A stretch of 64,000 bases of DNA. Origin: Bradyrhizobium sp. LLZ17. GTDB taxonomy: Bacteria; Pseudomonadota; Alphaproteobacteria; Rhizobiales; Xanthobacteraceae. Location: NCBI RefSeq assembly GCF_041200145.1, contig NZ_CP165734.1, positions 2,046,001 through 2,110,000 of the forward strand. Direction: 5' to 3'. Of the stretch, positions 33,234 through 41,852 are shown piece by piece. The notes below the pieces were generated by a model. That model was not told the origin of the DNA and did no database searches. It saw only the letters and a list, made by a program, of their open reading frames with translations. Positions within the stretch are counted from its first letter, which is position 1. Each line of letters begins with the position of its first letter. The position numbers and the translations under genes are program-made.

Positions 33234-36137
33234 ATGTCAGGGATCCTGGTCGGCGAGCTCATCCTCTGGCTGATCGTCGCGATCGTCTTGATCGTGGTCG
33301 GCGTCTACATCGTGAACTGGCTCTATCACCGCTCCTCCAAGGAGACTTCGTTCGTCCGGACAGGCTTCCTCGGCGAACGCGTGGTGATCAACGGCGGCGC
33401 CTTCGTCCTGCCGTTCGTCCACGATTACACGCCGGTCAACATGAACGTGCTGCCGATGGGCGTCGTGCGCTCCAGGCAGGACGCGGTGATCACCCGCGAT
33501 CGGATGCGCGTCGACATCGAGGCCGATTTCTATGTCCGCGTCCAGGCCACCCGCGAAGCGGTTTCCATCGCGGCCGCCACGCTCGGCCGCCGCACCATGG
33601 AGCCGGAGCAGCTTCATGCGCTTCTCGCCGGCAAATTCATCTCCGCGATCCGTTCGGTCGCCTCCGAAATGACCCTGGAGCAGATGCATGAGCAGCGCGG
33701 CGAGTATGTCGCCCGCCTCAAGGCGAACGCGGCGGAGGCTCTCGCCCAGAACGGACTTGAGTTGGAATCGGTCGCGATCACCGATCTCGATCAGACCGAC
33801 CTCGAATTCTTCAATCCCTCGAACCGCTTCGACGCCGAAGGTCTGACCCGCCTGATGGAGGACATCGAGGCCAAGCGCAAGCTGCGCAACGACATCGAAC
33901 AGGACTCGATGATCCGGATCCGCACCCGCAATCTGGAAGCCGAGCGGCAGGCGCTCGACATCGAGCGCGAGAGCGAGACCGCGAGATTGGAGCAGGAACG
34001 CGACATCGAGATGCGTCGCGCGCTGCAACGGACGGAAGTCGCCCGCGAACGCGCGCTGCGCGAGACCGAGGCCGAGCAGGCCCAGATCTCGGCGCGCGAA
34101 GCCATCGAGCGCTCGCGGATAGCCAATGAGCAGGCGATTGCGGAGGCCCGCATCGCCTCCGAGCGCGAGACCCGCCAGAAGGAGATCGAGCGCACCCGCA
34201 CCATCGAAGAGAAGGAGCTGCTGGCGCGCGAGGAGATCGAGAAGACCCGGATTGCCAACCAGCGCTCGATCGACACGACGCGAATTGCATCGGAACGCGA
34301 AGTCCGCCAGCACGAGATCGAGCGGATGCGCACCGTGGAGGAAGCCGAGATCGCCGCCCGCGAGGCGGTCGAGAAGGCCCGGATCCAGCAGGACCGCGTC
34401 GTCACCGACGCCCGCATTGCCAATGAGGAAGAGACGCGGCGCCGTGAGATCGAACGCACCCGCGCCGTTGATGAGGCCGAGATCGCGGCCCGCGAGGCTA
34501 CCGAAAAGGCCCGCATCGCCCAGACCATGATCGTCAATTTGGAGCGCATCTCCTCCGACGAGCGTACCCGCGCCCTGGAGATCCAGCAGGTCCGCACCAT
34601 CCAGGAGGCCGAGATCGAGGCGCAACGCTCCGTCGAGGCGGCCCGCATCGCCCGTGAGCGGACACTCGCGGCCGAGCGCATCGCCGCCGAGCAGAACACC
34701 CGGCAGCTGGAGATCGAGCGCAACCAGACGCTGGACGTCGCCGGCATCGCCGCGCGCGAGACCACCGAGGCTTCACGCATTGCCCAGGAAGAGCGCGTCC
34801 GCTCACTGGAGATCGCCCGCAACCGCGCCGTCGAGGAAGCCGACATCGCCTCCCGCGAGGCGATCGAGGCTGCCCGCATCGCGCAGGAGAAGACCGTTGC
34901 GGCTGAACGGATCCAGGCCGAGCGCGACACGCGTTCGCTCGAAATCGAGCGCACCGGCGTGCTGGAGGCAGCCGAGCTGAAGCGGCGCGACGCCATCGAG
35001 CGCCAGCGTATCACCGTCGATCTCGCCCTCGAAGCGGAACGGATCACGTCGTCCAAGAAGCGCGAGGTTCTCAACATCGACCACAAGAAGGCGATCGAGA
35101 TCGCGGACGAGGAGCGCGTCATCGCGCTCGCGGCCAAGCGTTCCGAGCGCATCGATGCCGACCGCCAGGTCAAGCAGGCCGAGATCGTCGCCCGCAAGGA
35201 GGTGGAGACCACGGATGTCTCCCGTGAGCAGGCGCTTGAAACCGCCCGAATCGAGCGCCGCCGCGCCATCGAGCAACTCGAAGTCGCCCGCGTGCAATCG
35301 CTCCAGGAGGCCGAGATCGCCTCCCGCGAGGAGGTCGAGCGCGCCCGCATCTCCTCGGACCGCGGCCTCGACGAGGCCCGCATCGGCCGCGAGCGCGAGC
35401 TGCGCAAGCTCGAGGTCAACCGCGAGAAGGAGGTCGAGACCGTCCTGATGGAGAAGGCGATCGCGATCCACACCAAATCGCTGGAGGAATCGGCGGCCAA
35501 GGCCACCGCGGAGGAAGCGCGGATGCGGGCTACGGAGGCGACCGAGCGCGTCATTACCGCGCGCGAGAGCGAGATCGCCAAGCGGCGCAGGACCGTCGAG
35601 GTGATGCTCGCCGAGAAGCAGGCCGAGGAAACGCGCATCGCCGCTGAAGCCGAGCGCGTCCGCGCCGCCGTCGAGGCCGAAGCGCAACGCATGCTGAACG
35701 AAGCCGAGAACGTGCTCACCGATCAGGCGCGTTACTCGCTGTTCCGCCGAAAGCTGCTCGACCGCATCGAGGGCATCGTACGCGAGAGCGTCAAGCCGAT
35801 GGAGAAGATCGAAGGCATCCGCATCCTCCAGGTCGATGGCCTCAACGGCAACGGCCATGGCGGCAATGGCGGCCGCAGCGCCACCGACGAGGTGATCGAC
35901 TCGGCGCTGCGCTACCGCGTGCAGGCACCGTTGATCGATTCGCTCCTGGCGGACATCGGCGTCGAAGGCGGCAGTCTTGCAAAAATGCCAGGCCTGATCC
36001 GCGAAGCCCGCGACATGCAGGGCATCAAGGAGTCCGCGCGCAAGAGCGGCGGCGGCGACAAGGCGGCCGTCGCTCCGCCTGCGAGTGAGGGCGGCGGCGA
36101 ATTGCCTGCCGAGCGCGGTCCGCGGAAAAAGAGCTGA
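33234..36137 (+). CDS. Giant flotillin-like (SPFH/band 7) membrane protein with repeated coiled coil
   Basis: A 967-residue protein. One transmembrane helix (residues 7-27, LILWLIVAIVLIVVGVYIV) is followed by an SPFH/band 7 domain (about 45-215; VRSRQDAVITRDRMRVDIEA, ITDLDQTDLEFFNPSNRFD). Then comes a charged coiled coil of over 550 residues with exact 44-residue repeats, and a tail with a Gly/Asn-rich hinge near 870 (NGNGHGGNGG) and a basic end. Bacterial YqiK-type flotillins are usually about 500-700 residues, so the coiled coil is expanded. GGAGGG seven bases before the ATG at 33234 decides the start. Flotillins organise membrane microdomains; here it may scaffold the transporter and oxidase encoded beside it, which is inference. 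Confidence 0.9.
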   Translation: MSGILVGELILWLIVAIVLIVVGVYIVNWLYHRSSKETSFVRTGFLGERVVINGGAFVLPFVHDYTPVNMNVLPMGVVRSRQDAVITRDRMRVDIEADFYVRVQATREAVSIAAATLGRRTMEPEQLHALLAGKFISAIRSVASEMTLEQMHEQRGEYVARLKANAAEALAQNGLELESVAITDLDQTDLEFFNPSNRFDAEGLTRLMEDIEAKRKLRNDIEQDSMIRIRTRNLEAERQALDIERESETARLEQERDIEMRRALQRTEVARERALRETEAEQAQISAREAIERSRIANEQAIAEARIASERETRQKEIERTRTIEEKELLAREEIEKTRIANQRSIDTTRIASEREVRQHEIERMRTVEEAEIAAREAVEKARIQQDRVVTDARIANEEETRRREIERTRAVDEAEIAAREATEKARIAQTMIVNLERISSDERTRALEIQQVRTIQEAEIEAQRSVEAARIARERTLAAERIAAEQNTRQLEIERNQTLDVAGIAARETTEASRIAQEERVRSLEIARNRAVEEADIASREAIEAARIAQEKTVAAERIQAERDTRSLEIERTGVLEAAELKRRDAIERQRITVDLALEAERITSSKKREVLNIDHKKAIEIADEERVIALAAKRSERIDADRQVKQAEIVARKEVETTDVSREQALETARIERRRAIEQLEVARVQSLQEAEIASREEVERARISSDRGLDEARIGRERELRKLEVNREKEVETVLMEKAIAIHTKSLEESAAKATAEEARMRATEATERVITARESEIAKRRRTVEVMLAEKQAEETRIAAEAERVRAAVEAEAQRMLNEAENVLTDQARYSLFRRKLLDRIEGIVRESVKPMEKIEGIRILQVDGLNGNGHGGNGGRSATDEVIDSALRYRVQAPLIDSLLADIGVEGGSLAKMPGLIREARDMQGIKESARKSGGGDKAAVAPPASEGGGELPAERGPRKKS
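34050..35072 (+). repeat. Degenerate 132-bp tandem repeats encoding 44-residue (4 x 11) coiled-coil units
   Basis: Within the flotillin-like gene, units begin at 34050, 34182, 34314, 34446, 34578, 34710, 34809 and 34941. Seven units are exactly 44 residues; the one at 34710 is 33. Each reads roughly EIERxRTxEEAEIAAREAxE, then xARIAxERxxxAxRIAxExx, then TRxL. As 44 and 33 are multiples of 11, the basic period is an 11-residue (hendecad) coiled-coil turn. A further 44-residue unit lies at 35280-35411 after a 69-residue break. DNA identity between units is partial, so duplication is old or constrained. Confidence 0.85.
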
Positions 36138-36146
36138 GGTCGCACC

Positions 36147-36584
36147 ATGCCACGCGTCTACGTCTCCACCGTCGTCAATGCGCGCAACGACCGCGTCTGG
36201 GCCCGGGTGCGCGACTTCAACGGCCTACCAAACTGGCACCCCGCGATTGCGGAGAGCCGCATCGAGGGCGGCGAGCCCTCCGACAAGATCGGCTGCGTCA
36301 GGGATTTTCGCCTGCGCAATGGCGACCGCATCCGCGAGAAGCTCCTGGGCCTGTCCGATTACGACATGTTCTGCACCTACTCGATTCTCGACTCTCCGAT
36401 GGGCGTCGACAATTACGTTGCGACCTTGCGGCTCACGCCGGTCACCGACGGCGACCAGACCTTTATGGAATGGACCGCCGAATTCGACTGCGCGCCGGAG
36501 CGGGAAACCGAGCTGGTCGGCAACATTGGCGGCGGCGTGTTCCAGGGAGGCTTCGACGCCCTCAAGCGTGTGTTCGGAGGCTGA
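36147..36584 (+). CDS. SRPBCC-family protein (polyketide cyclase/START-like), first copy
   Basis: A 145-residue single-domain protein of the SRPBCC fold, which forms a hydrophobic ligand cavity. The N-terminus has NARNDRVWARVRDFNGLPNW and the middle EGGEPSDKIGCVRDFRLRNG, both shared with the next gene. It starts 9 bases after the flotillin stop. CoxG proteins in carbon monoxide dehydrogenase clusters are also SRPBCC proteins, so a role in handling the molybdenum enzyme or its substrate is possible. No catalytic residue can be assigned. Confidence 0.82.
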   Translation: MPRVYVSTVVNARNDRVWARVRDFNGLPNWHPAIAESRIEGGEPSDKIGCVRDFRLRNGDRIREKLLGLSDYDMFCTYSILDSPMGVDNYVATLRLTPVTDGDQTFMEWTAEFDCAPERETELVGNIGGGVFQGGFDALKRVFGG

Positions 36585-37031
36585 GTGGTGCCGCACATCG
36601 TCAAGAGCACCATCCTGGATGCGCCGAGTGACGCGACGTGGTCGGTGTTGCGCGATTTCAACGGGCACGACCGCTGGCACCCGGCGGTCGCGACGTCCTC
36701 CATCGAACGCGCGCAGCCTTCCGACAAGATCGGCTGTGTCAGGCGCTTCAAGCTCAAGGACGGCTCGGAGCTGCGCGAGCAGCTGCTGGCCTTGTCCGAT
36801 CTCGAACAGACCTTCAGCTACTGCCTGCTCGACACCCCGATCCCGATGTTCAACTACGTCGCCCATGTTCGCCTGCTGCCGGTGACCGACGGCGACCGCA
36901 CCTTCTGGCACTGGGAATCGCGCTTCACGACCAAGCCGGAAGACACGGACCGCATCACCCACATGGTTGCGGAAGACATCTACCAGGCGGGATTCGAGGC
37001 GATCCGCCGCCATCTGAAGGAGGCCGCCTAG
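36585..37031 (+). CDS. SRPBCC-family protein, second copy
   Basis: A 148-residue paralogue of the preceding protein: VLRDFNGHDRWHPAV, AQPSDKIGCVRRFKLKDG, LLPVTDGDRTFWHWESRF. Two GTG codons stand directly after the upstream TGA (36585 and 36588); GGAGG upstream is better placed for the second, which would shorten the protein by one residue. The tandem pair suggests either a heterodimer or two ligands. It ends one base before the FAD-subunit gene. Confidence 0.82.
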   Translation: MVPHIVKSTILDAPSDATWSVLRDFNGHDRWHPAVATSSIERAQPSDKIGCVRRFKLKDGSELREQLLALSDLEQTFSYCLLDTPIPMFNYVAHVRLLPVTDGDRTFWHWESRFTTKPEDTDRITHMVAEDIYQAGFEAIRRHLKEAA

Positions 37032-37032
37032 C

Positions 37033-37851
37033 ATGGCCGTGATCGTGAAAACATTCGCCAACGCCAGCGAGGCGGCCGCCGCGCTGTCCTCGGAGCGCAG
37101 CGCGCGCTATCTCGGCGGCGGCACGCTGGTGATGCGGGCGCTGAACGAGGGCGACGTCTCGGTCTCGACCGTCGTCCGCGCCAGTGACCAGGCGCTCACC
37201 CGGATCGATGCATCGGGCCCTCGTGTCACGTTGGGCGCCGGTGTCACCTTCGGACGGATCCTCGCTGAGCGCGATCTCGCCTTCCTGCACGCCCCTGCCC
37301 GCTCGATCGGCGGTCCCGCCGTCCGCAACATGGGCACGGTCGGCGGCAACCTGTTCGCGCCCATCCCTTACGGCGATTTCACTGTGGCGCTGCTGGCGCT
37401 CGACGCGACCGTCGCCGTGCAAGGCGGCTTCGGGTCGCGCGACATTCCTATCGAGGAATTTCTTCAGGCGCGCGACCGCCAGTCCGGCACTCTGGTCCTG
37501 TCGGTGTCGTGTACGCGACCGGCGAGCACCGAGGCGTTCCGCTATCGCAAGATCGCCCGGATCAAGCCGAAGGGCGGCTCCGTGATCACGATCGCCGCGC
37601 ACCTGCCGATCTCGGGCGGTCGCATCGCCGGGGCGCGCATCGCGCTGGGCTCGATGGCGCCGACGCAGATCCGCGCTCGCGCCGCCGAGCGCGCGCTGGA
37701 AGGCCGTTCGCTGGATGGCGCGACGATCGCGGCCGCGGCTTCGGCCGTCGGCGAAGGAACATCCCCGGCGGACAACGCGCTCGGAAGCGCCTGGTATCGC
37801 CGCGAGATCGTCGGCGTGCACCTGCGTCGCCTGTTGTCCGGCCAGGAGTGA
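37033..37851 (+). CDS. Molybdenum hydroxylase FAD-binding medium subunit (CoxM-like)
   Basis: A 272-residue FAD subunit of the xanthine dehydrogenase/CO dehydrogenase family. It passes electrons from the iron-sulfur subunit to the acceptor. The flavin motifs are RYLGGGTLVMRAL near residue 30 and the family block RNMGTVGGNLFAPIPYGDF near 98-116; FRYRKIARIKPKGGSVI near 175 belongs to the C-terminal domain. It is shorter than many CoxM proteins but appears complete. Confidence 0.9.
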   Translation: MAVIVKTFANASEAAAALSSERSARYLGGGTLVMRALNEGDVSVSTVVRASDQALTRIDASGPRVTLGAGVTFGRILAERDLAFLHAPARSIGGPAVRNMGTVGGNLFAPIPYGDFTVALLALDATVAVQGGFGSRDIPIEEFLQARDRQSGTLVLSVSCTRPASTEAFRYRKIARIKPKGGSVITIAAHLPISGGRIAGARIALGSMAPTQIRARAAERALEGRSLDGATIAAAASAVGEGTSPADNALGSAWYRREIVGVHLRRLLSGQE

Positions 37852-37856
37852 CCGCG

Positions 37857-38333
37857 ATGTCCAAAATCCCCCTGCAATTTCGTCACAACGGCCGCGACGT
37901 CGCGATCTTTGTCGAAGGCGGCACCAATCTCCTCGTTGCACTCCGCGAACTGATCGGCGACATGACGCCCAAGTTCGGCTGCGGCCAGGGCGGCTGCGGC
38001 GCCTGCAGCGTGTTGATCGACGGCGAGCTCCACTTGTCCTGTCTGACGCTGGCGGAGACGGTCGCGGGCCGTTCCATAGAAACCCTCGACGGTATGAAGC
38101 AGGGTCCCAACCTGCATCCGCTTCAGCGCGCTTTCGCCGACCACTTCGCGGCCCAATGCGGCTATTGCACCCCGGGCATGCTGATGGCCGCGAAGGCCTT
38201 GCTCGACCGCACCCCCGCTCCGAGCCGCGCCGAGATCGTCGAGGCGATCTCCGGCAACATCTGCCGCTGCACGGGCTATGAGCCGATCATCAATGCGATC
38301 CTCGCCGCCGCGGGCGGCCGGGCCAGCGCCTGA
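37857..38333 (+). CDS. Molybdenum hydroxylase [2Fe-2S] small subunit (CoxS-like)
   Basis: A 158-residue subunit with two [2Fe-2S] clusters. The plant-ferredoxin-type cluster uses the Cys residues in FGCGQGGCGACSVLIDGE plus LSC (about residues 43-63). The second uses QCGYCTPGM and NICRCTGYE (about 101-142). All eight Cys are present. The ATG at 37857 lies five bases after the FAD-subunit stop. It connects the molybdenum site to the flavin. Confidence 0.93.
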   Translation: MSKIPLQFRHNGRDVAIFVEGGTNLLVALRELIGDMTPKFGCGQGGCGACSVLIDGELHLSCLTLAETVAGRSIETLDGMKQGPNLHPLQRAFADHFAAQCGYCTPGMLMAAKALLDRTPAPSRAEIVEAISGNICRCTGYEPIINAILAAAGGRASA

Positions 38334-38344
38334 AGGACCCGACC

Positions 38345-39937
38345 ATGCTGGAACTGCGCAAGGACATTTTTGCCGACGAGCGCGACGATAACCTCAAGGA
38401 GATCGGCAAGGGCACGCAGCGTCAGGACATGCTCGGCCACGTGACGGGCACGTCGAGCTATTTCAATGACCATCAGCTTCAGGGCATGCTGCACCTGAAG
38501 GTGGTGCGCTCGACCCAGGCGCACGCCAGAATTCGCCGCATCGACACCACCGAGGCCGAGCGATCGGCTGGCGTGCGCCGGATCATCCGCGGCGCCGACG
38601 TGCCGCGCAACCTCAACACGCTTTTGAGCCTGATCAATTTCGGCAAGGACGACGAGCCGTCGCTTGCGGTCGACAAGGTCCGCTACAAGGGCGAGCCGAT
38701 CGTCGCCATCGTTGCCGACAGCGAGCGCGAAGCATTCGAGGCGATTGCAAAGGTCAAGGTCGACTATGAATTGCTGCCGGCCGTGTTCGACGTCGAGGAG
38801 GCGCTGAAGCCAGGCGCGCCCGTGGTCAACGAGACCTATCCCAAGAACACCTTCATTTATCACGAGACCTATGACCACCAGAAGCTCCGCTTCGGCGACG
38901 CCGATGCAGCGCTGGCGACCGCCGATCATGTGCTGGAGCAGCGCTACCAGATGTCGCCGATCGAGCACGCGCCGACCGAAACCAACGGGGCGATTGCCGC
39001 GCCCGACACCAACGGCCGCTATCTGGTCTACACCTCGACACAAGCGCTGTTCTTTTCGGTCGACACCTGCGCCAAGATCCTGGACGTCCCGTCCAACACC
39101 TTCCACTTCATCGGCGGGACCGTCGGTGGCGGATTTGGCGGCAAGGTCGATACGCTGACCGAGCCGCTCGCGATCCTCGGCGCGATGCTGACCGGGCGAC
39201 CCGTGCGCTACGTGTTCGGCCGCGAGGAGGAGATGCAATACGGTCCGCCGCGCGGCGCCGAGCGCATCTACATCAAGGACGGGGTGATGCGCGACGGCCG
39301 CATCGTCGCGCGCAAGATCACTGCCTATTTCGACAGCGGCGCCTACACGCGGCTGTCCAGCTACGCCGCCGTGAAATGCGCCGCGCACCTGCCGGGCCCC
39401 TACACCATCCCGAACGTCTATGGCGACGTCTATTGCGTCTTCACCAACCGCACGCCGGCCACCGCCATGCGCGGCTTCGGCGTCACCGCGATGGACTTTG
39501 CGATCGAGTGCCAGATGGACAAGCTGGCCAACCTCGTCGGCATGGACCCGATGGAATTTCGCATCCTCAATGCCTATCGCGATGGCGACATGAAGGCGCA
39601 CCGGCGCGAGGCCAAGAACACGGCCTTGATCGAATGCGTCCAGGTCGCGGCCGAAAAGGCCAAATGGCCGATCCGCGACGAATTCAGGCGGGCATCATCG
39701 CGCAAGGACGGCGGCGGCAGCCGCGCAACGATTCCACCGACCGCGACCGCTTCGCGCGCGGCGCCGACGGCGCCTGTGCAGCAGCGCACGAGCTACGACC
39801 GGCTCCCGCCCACCGTCACCCGCGAACCGCCGCGCGAGCCGCCACCCCCGGCATCCCCGCCACCCTCACCGCGGCCGGCCGCGCCCTCGCATGGCGCGAC
39901 TCGTTTTTCCTCCGTCTTTGGCACCAGGAGGCGCTAG
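38345..39937 (+). CDS. Molybdenum hydroxylase large subunit, N-terminal half (hammerhead and first Mo-cofactor domain)
   Basis: A 530-residue protein covering the a/b hammerhead domain (DMLGHVTGTSSYFNDH, about 20-150) and the first molybdopterin-binding domain (GGTVGGGFGGKVDTLTEPLA near 258, ATAMRGFGVTAMDFAIE near 377). It then passes into a Pro-rich tail of about 80 residues (445-530, e.g. PPREPPPPASPPPS) and stops at TAG 39935-39937. The second half of the subunit follows at once in the same frame. The active-site loop lacks the Cys of true CO dehydrogenase (AYRCSFR), so a xanthine- or N-heterocycle-type hydroxylase is more likely. Confidence 0.87.
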   Translation: MLELRKDIFADERDDNLKEIGKGTQRQDMLGHVTGTSSYFNDHQLQGMLHLKVVRSTQAHARIRRIDTTEAERSAGVRRIIRGADVPRNLNTLLSLINFGKDDEPSLAVDKVRYKGEPIVAIVADSEREAFEAIAKVKVDYELLPAVFDVEEALKPGAPVVNETYPKNTFIYHETYDHQKLRFGDADAALATADHVLEQRYQMSPIEHAPTETNGAIAAPDTNGRYLVYTSTQALFFSVDTCAKILDVPSNTFHFIGGTVGGGFGGKVDTLTEPLAILGAMLTGRPVRYVFGREEEMQYGPPRGAERIYIKDGVMRDGRIVARKITAYFDSGAYTRLSSYAAVKCAAHLPGPYTIPNVYGDVYCVFTNRTPATAMRGFGVTAMDFAIECQMDKLANLVGMDPMEFRILNAYRDGDMKAHRREAKNTALIECVQVAAEKAKWPIRDEFRRASSRKDGGGSRATIPPTATASRAAPTAPVQQRTSYDRLPPTVTREPPREPPPPASPPPSPRPAAPSHGATRFSSVFGTRRR

Positions 39938-40960
39938 ATGACCCGGCATCGTGGACGCGGCATGGCGTCGATCAACTATCCCATCGGCATGAACCTCGGC
40001 GGCGATCCGAGCCAGGCGCTGGTGCATTCAAATCCGAGCGGCAAGTTCACCGTGGCGCTGTCGTCGATCGACCTCGGCCAGGGCATGAAGTCGGTGACGC
40101 GGCAGATCTGCGCGGAGACGCTGGGCGTCCCCGTCGAGGACGTCTATGTCGACACGGCGGACTCCGACACCGGGCCGCATTGCATGGGCTCGTTCGCCTC
40201 GCGCGGCACCCATCGCGTCGGCAATGCCGTAATGGCGGCAGCACGCGAGGCGCGTGGCGTGATGATGGAGGCGGCGGCCGAAGAGTTGGAAGTGAACGCC
40301 GCCGATCTCGAGACTGACGGGCGTGGCAACATCCACGTCAAGGGCGCTCCGCACCGTTCGATCTCGACCAAGGACGTCGCTATCGCGGCGCAATTCAAGC
40401 AGGGCAAGACCATCTCGGGACGCGGCATTTTCCTGGTGCCTCTGTCCGACGTCGATCCCGAGACCGGCGAGATGTCGCCGGCGACCTGCTACGCCCATGC
40501 CTGCCTCGTCGCCGAGGTCGAGGTGGACGACGAGACCGGTGAAGTCGCGATGGTGCGAATGGACTCCGCCTATGAGCTTGGTCGCGCGCTGAATCCGCGG
40601 CTGGTCGAGCAGCAGCTCGTCGGCGGCGCCTGGATGGGCATCAGCCACACGCTGTATGAGACAACCGAGCCCTATTATCCCGAGCCCGTTCACGGCCCGC
40701 GCGACTTCGTCGAATATCTGATGCCCGGCCCCGGCGACATTTGCCCGCACGACATCGCCGTGCTCGAACGCCCTGCTCCCGACGGACCGTTCGGCGCCAA
40801 GGGGCCCGGCGAGATGTGCGCCAATCCCGTACTGCCGGCCGTTGCCAACGCAATCTTCAACGCCGTCGGCGTGCGCATCGACGATCTCCCGATCACCCCG
40901 GAAAAAGTCCTGCGCGCGATCAAATCCCAAGGCGGCGCGCGGCCGCAGGCGCGGCGCTGA
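39938..40960 (+). CDS. Molybdenum hydroxylase large subunit, C-terminal half (second Mo-cofactor domain)
   Basis: A 340-residue protein equal to the second molybdopterin-binding domain of the family: INYPIGMNLGGDPSQALVHS near residue 11, SIDLGQGMKSVTRQI near 43, and the catalytic Glu in AKGPGEMCANPV near 288. It begins directly after the stop of the first half, in the same frame. AGGAGG stands six bases before its ATG, so it has its own initiation site. The two halves together would form the large subunit; whether they work as two chains or one read-through chain is open. Confidence 0.87.
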   Translation: MTRHRGRGMASINYPIGMNLGGDPSQALVHSNPSGKFTVALSSIDLGQGMKSVTRQICAETLGVPVEDVYVDTADSDTGPHCMGSFASRGTHRVGNAVMAAAREARGVMMEAAAEELEVNAADLETDGRGNIHVKGAPHRSISTKDVAIAAQFKQGKTISGRGIFLVPLSDVDPETGEMSPATCYAHACLVAEVEVDDETGEVAMVRMDSAYELGRALNPRLVEQQLVGGAWMGISHTLYETTEPYYPEPVHGPRDFVEYLMPGPGDICPHDIAVLERPAPDGPFGAKGPGEMCANPVLPAVANAIFNAVGVRIDDLPITPEKVLRAIKSQGGARPQARR

Positions 40961-40970
40961 GGTTTGATCC

Positions 40971-41852
40971 ATGGCGGTCCGCAGCAACATCGTCGGCATC
41001 GACAGCCCGGAGGCGCTGGAGAAGGCGCTGCGCGCGGCCTATTATCTCGCCGACGAAGGTCTCGCGACCGCCGCCTATCTCGGCCTCGCGCTCGGTAAGC
41101 CACTGCTGCTCGAAGGCGCCCCGGGCGTTGGCAAGACCGAAGCCGCGAAGGCGATCGCCGCCGTGCTCGGCCGCCGATTGATCCGGCTGCAATGCTACGA
41201 GGGCATCGATGCCTCCGCCGCGCTCTACGAATGGAACTATCCGCGTCAGATGCTCGCGATCCGCCAGGCCGGCGACGAGAGTATCGACATCTACGGCGAG
41301 AGCTTCCTGATCGAGCGGCCGATGCTTGCAGCGCTGCGCGCGCCCGACTCCACGGTGCTGCTGATCGATGAAATCGACCGCGCCGACCAGGAGTTCGAGG
41401 CATTTTTGCTCGAGTTCCTGTCAGACTTCCAGATCTCGATTCCCGAGCGCGGCACCGTGCGCGCCGCGGAACGCCCGGTCGTGGTGTTGACGTCCAACCG
41501 CACCCGCGACCTGCATGAAGCCCTGCGGCGGCGCTGCGTCTATCACTGGATCGACTATCCGACCGCCGAGCGCGAGGCGCGCATCGTAATGATGCGAGCC
41601 TCCAGCGTCGCCGAGGCCACCGCGCGCGCGGTGGTGGCCGCGGTGGAAAAGCTGCGGCGCGAGCCGCTGAGCAAGGCGCCCGGCATCGCGGAAGCCGTCG
41701 ACTGGGCCGAGGCGGCGACGCTGCTGCACAAGGGCGGCGCGCGCTGGCCCGACGCCTTCAAGCGCTCCATCGGCGTCGCACTGAAGGACGAGGAAGACCT
41801 GCACTTCATCTCGCCCCGGCTCGACGCGATGCTGGCGGAGGCGACTGCATGA
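40971..41852 (+). CDS. MoxR-family AAA ATPase (CoxD-like)
   Basis: A 293-residue AAA+ ATPase. Walker A GAPGVGKTEAAKAIA lies near residue 44, Walker B TVLLIDEIDRADQEFEAFLL near 127, and the sensor region VVVLTSNRTRDLHEALRRRC near 168. MoxR proteins next to molybdenum hydroxylases, such as CoxD, act as chaperones in maturation of the metal site. It overlaps the VWA gene by four bases, the usual MoxR-VWA pair. Confidence 0.9.
   Translation: MAVRSNIVGIDSPEALEKALRAAYYLADEGLATAAYLGLALGKPLLLEGAPGVGKTEAAKAIAAVLGRRLIRLQCYEGIDASAALYEWNYPRQMLAIRQAGDESIDIYGESFLIERPMLAALRAPDSTVLLIDEIDRADQEFEAFLLEFLSDFQISIPERGTVRAAERPVVVLTSNRTRDLHEALRRRCVYHWIDYPTAEREARIVMMRASSVAEATARAVVAAVEKLRREPLSKAPGIAEAVDWAEAATLLHKGGARWPDAFKRSIGVALKDEEDLHFISPRLDAMLAEATA

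Noticed and set aside
33791..35719. A 642-residue open frame on the minus strand opposite the flotillin-like gene
   Set aside because: It is a shadow of the repeated, GC-rich coiled-coil coding sequence: Ser/Arg-rich, no domain, no ribosome-binding site.
38345..40960. Treating the molybdenum-subunit split as another frameshift
   Set aside because: Both halves are in the same frame, and a good ribosome-binding site precedes the second ATG, unlike the other broken genes.
37033..40960. Calling the molybdenum enzyme a carbon monoxide dehydrogenase
   Set aside because: The large subunit lacks the Cys-containing active-site loop of form I CoxL; it reads ATAMRGFG instead.
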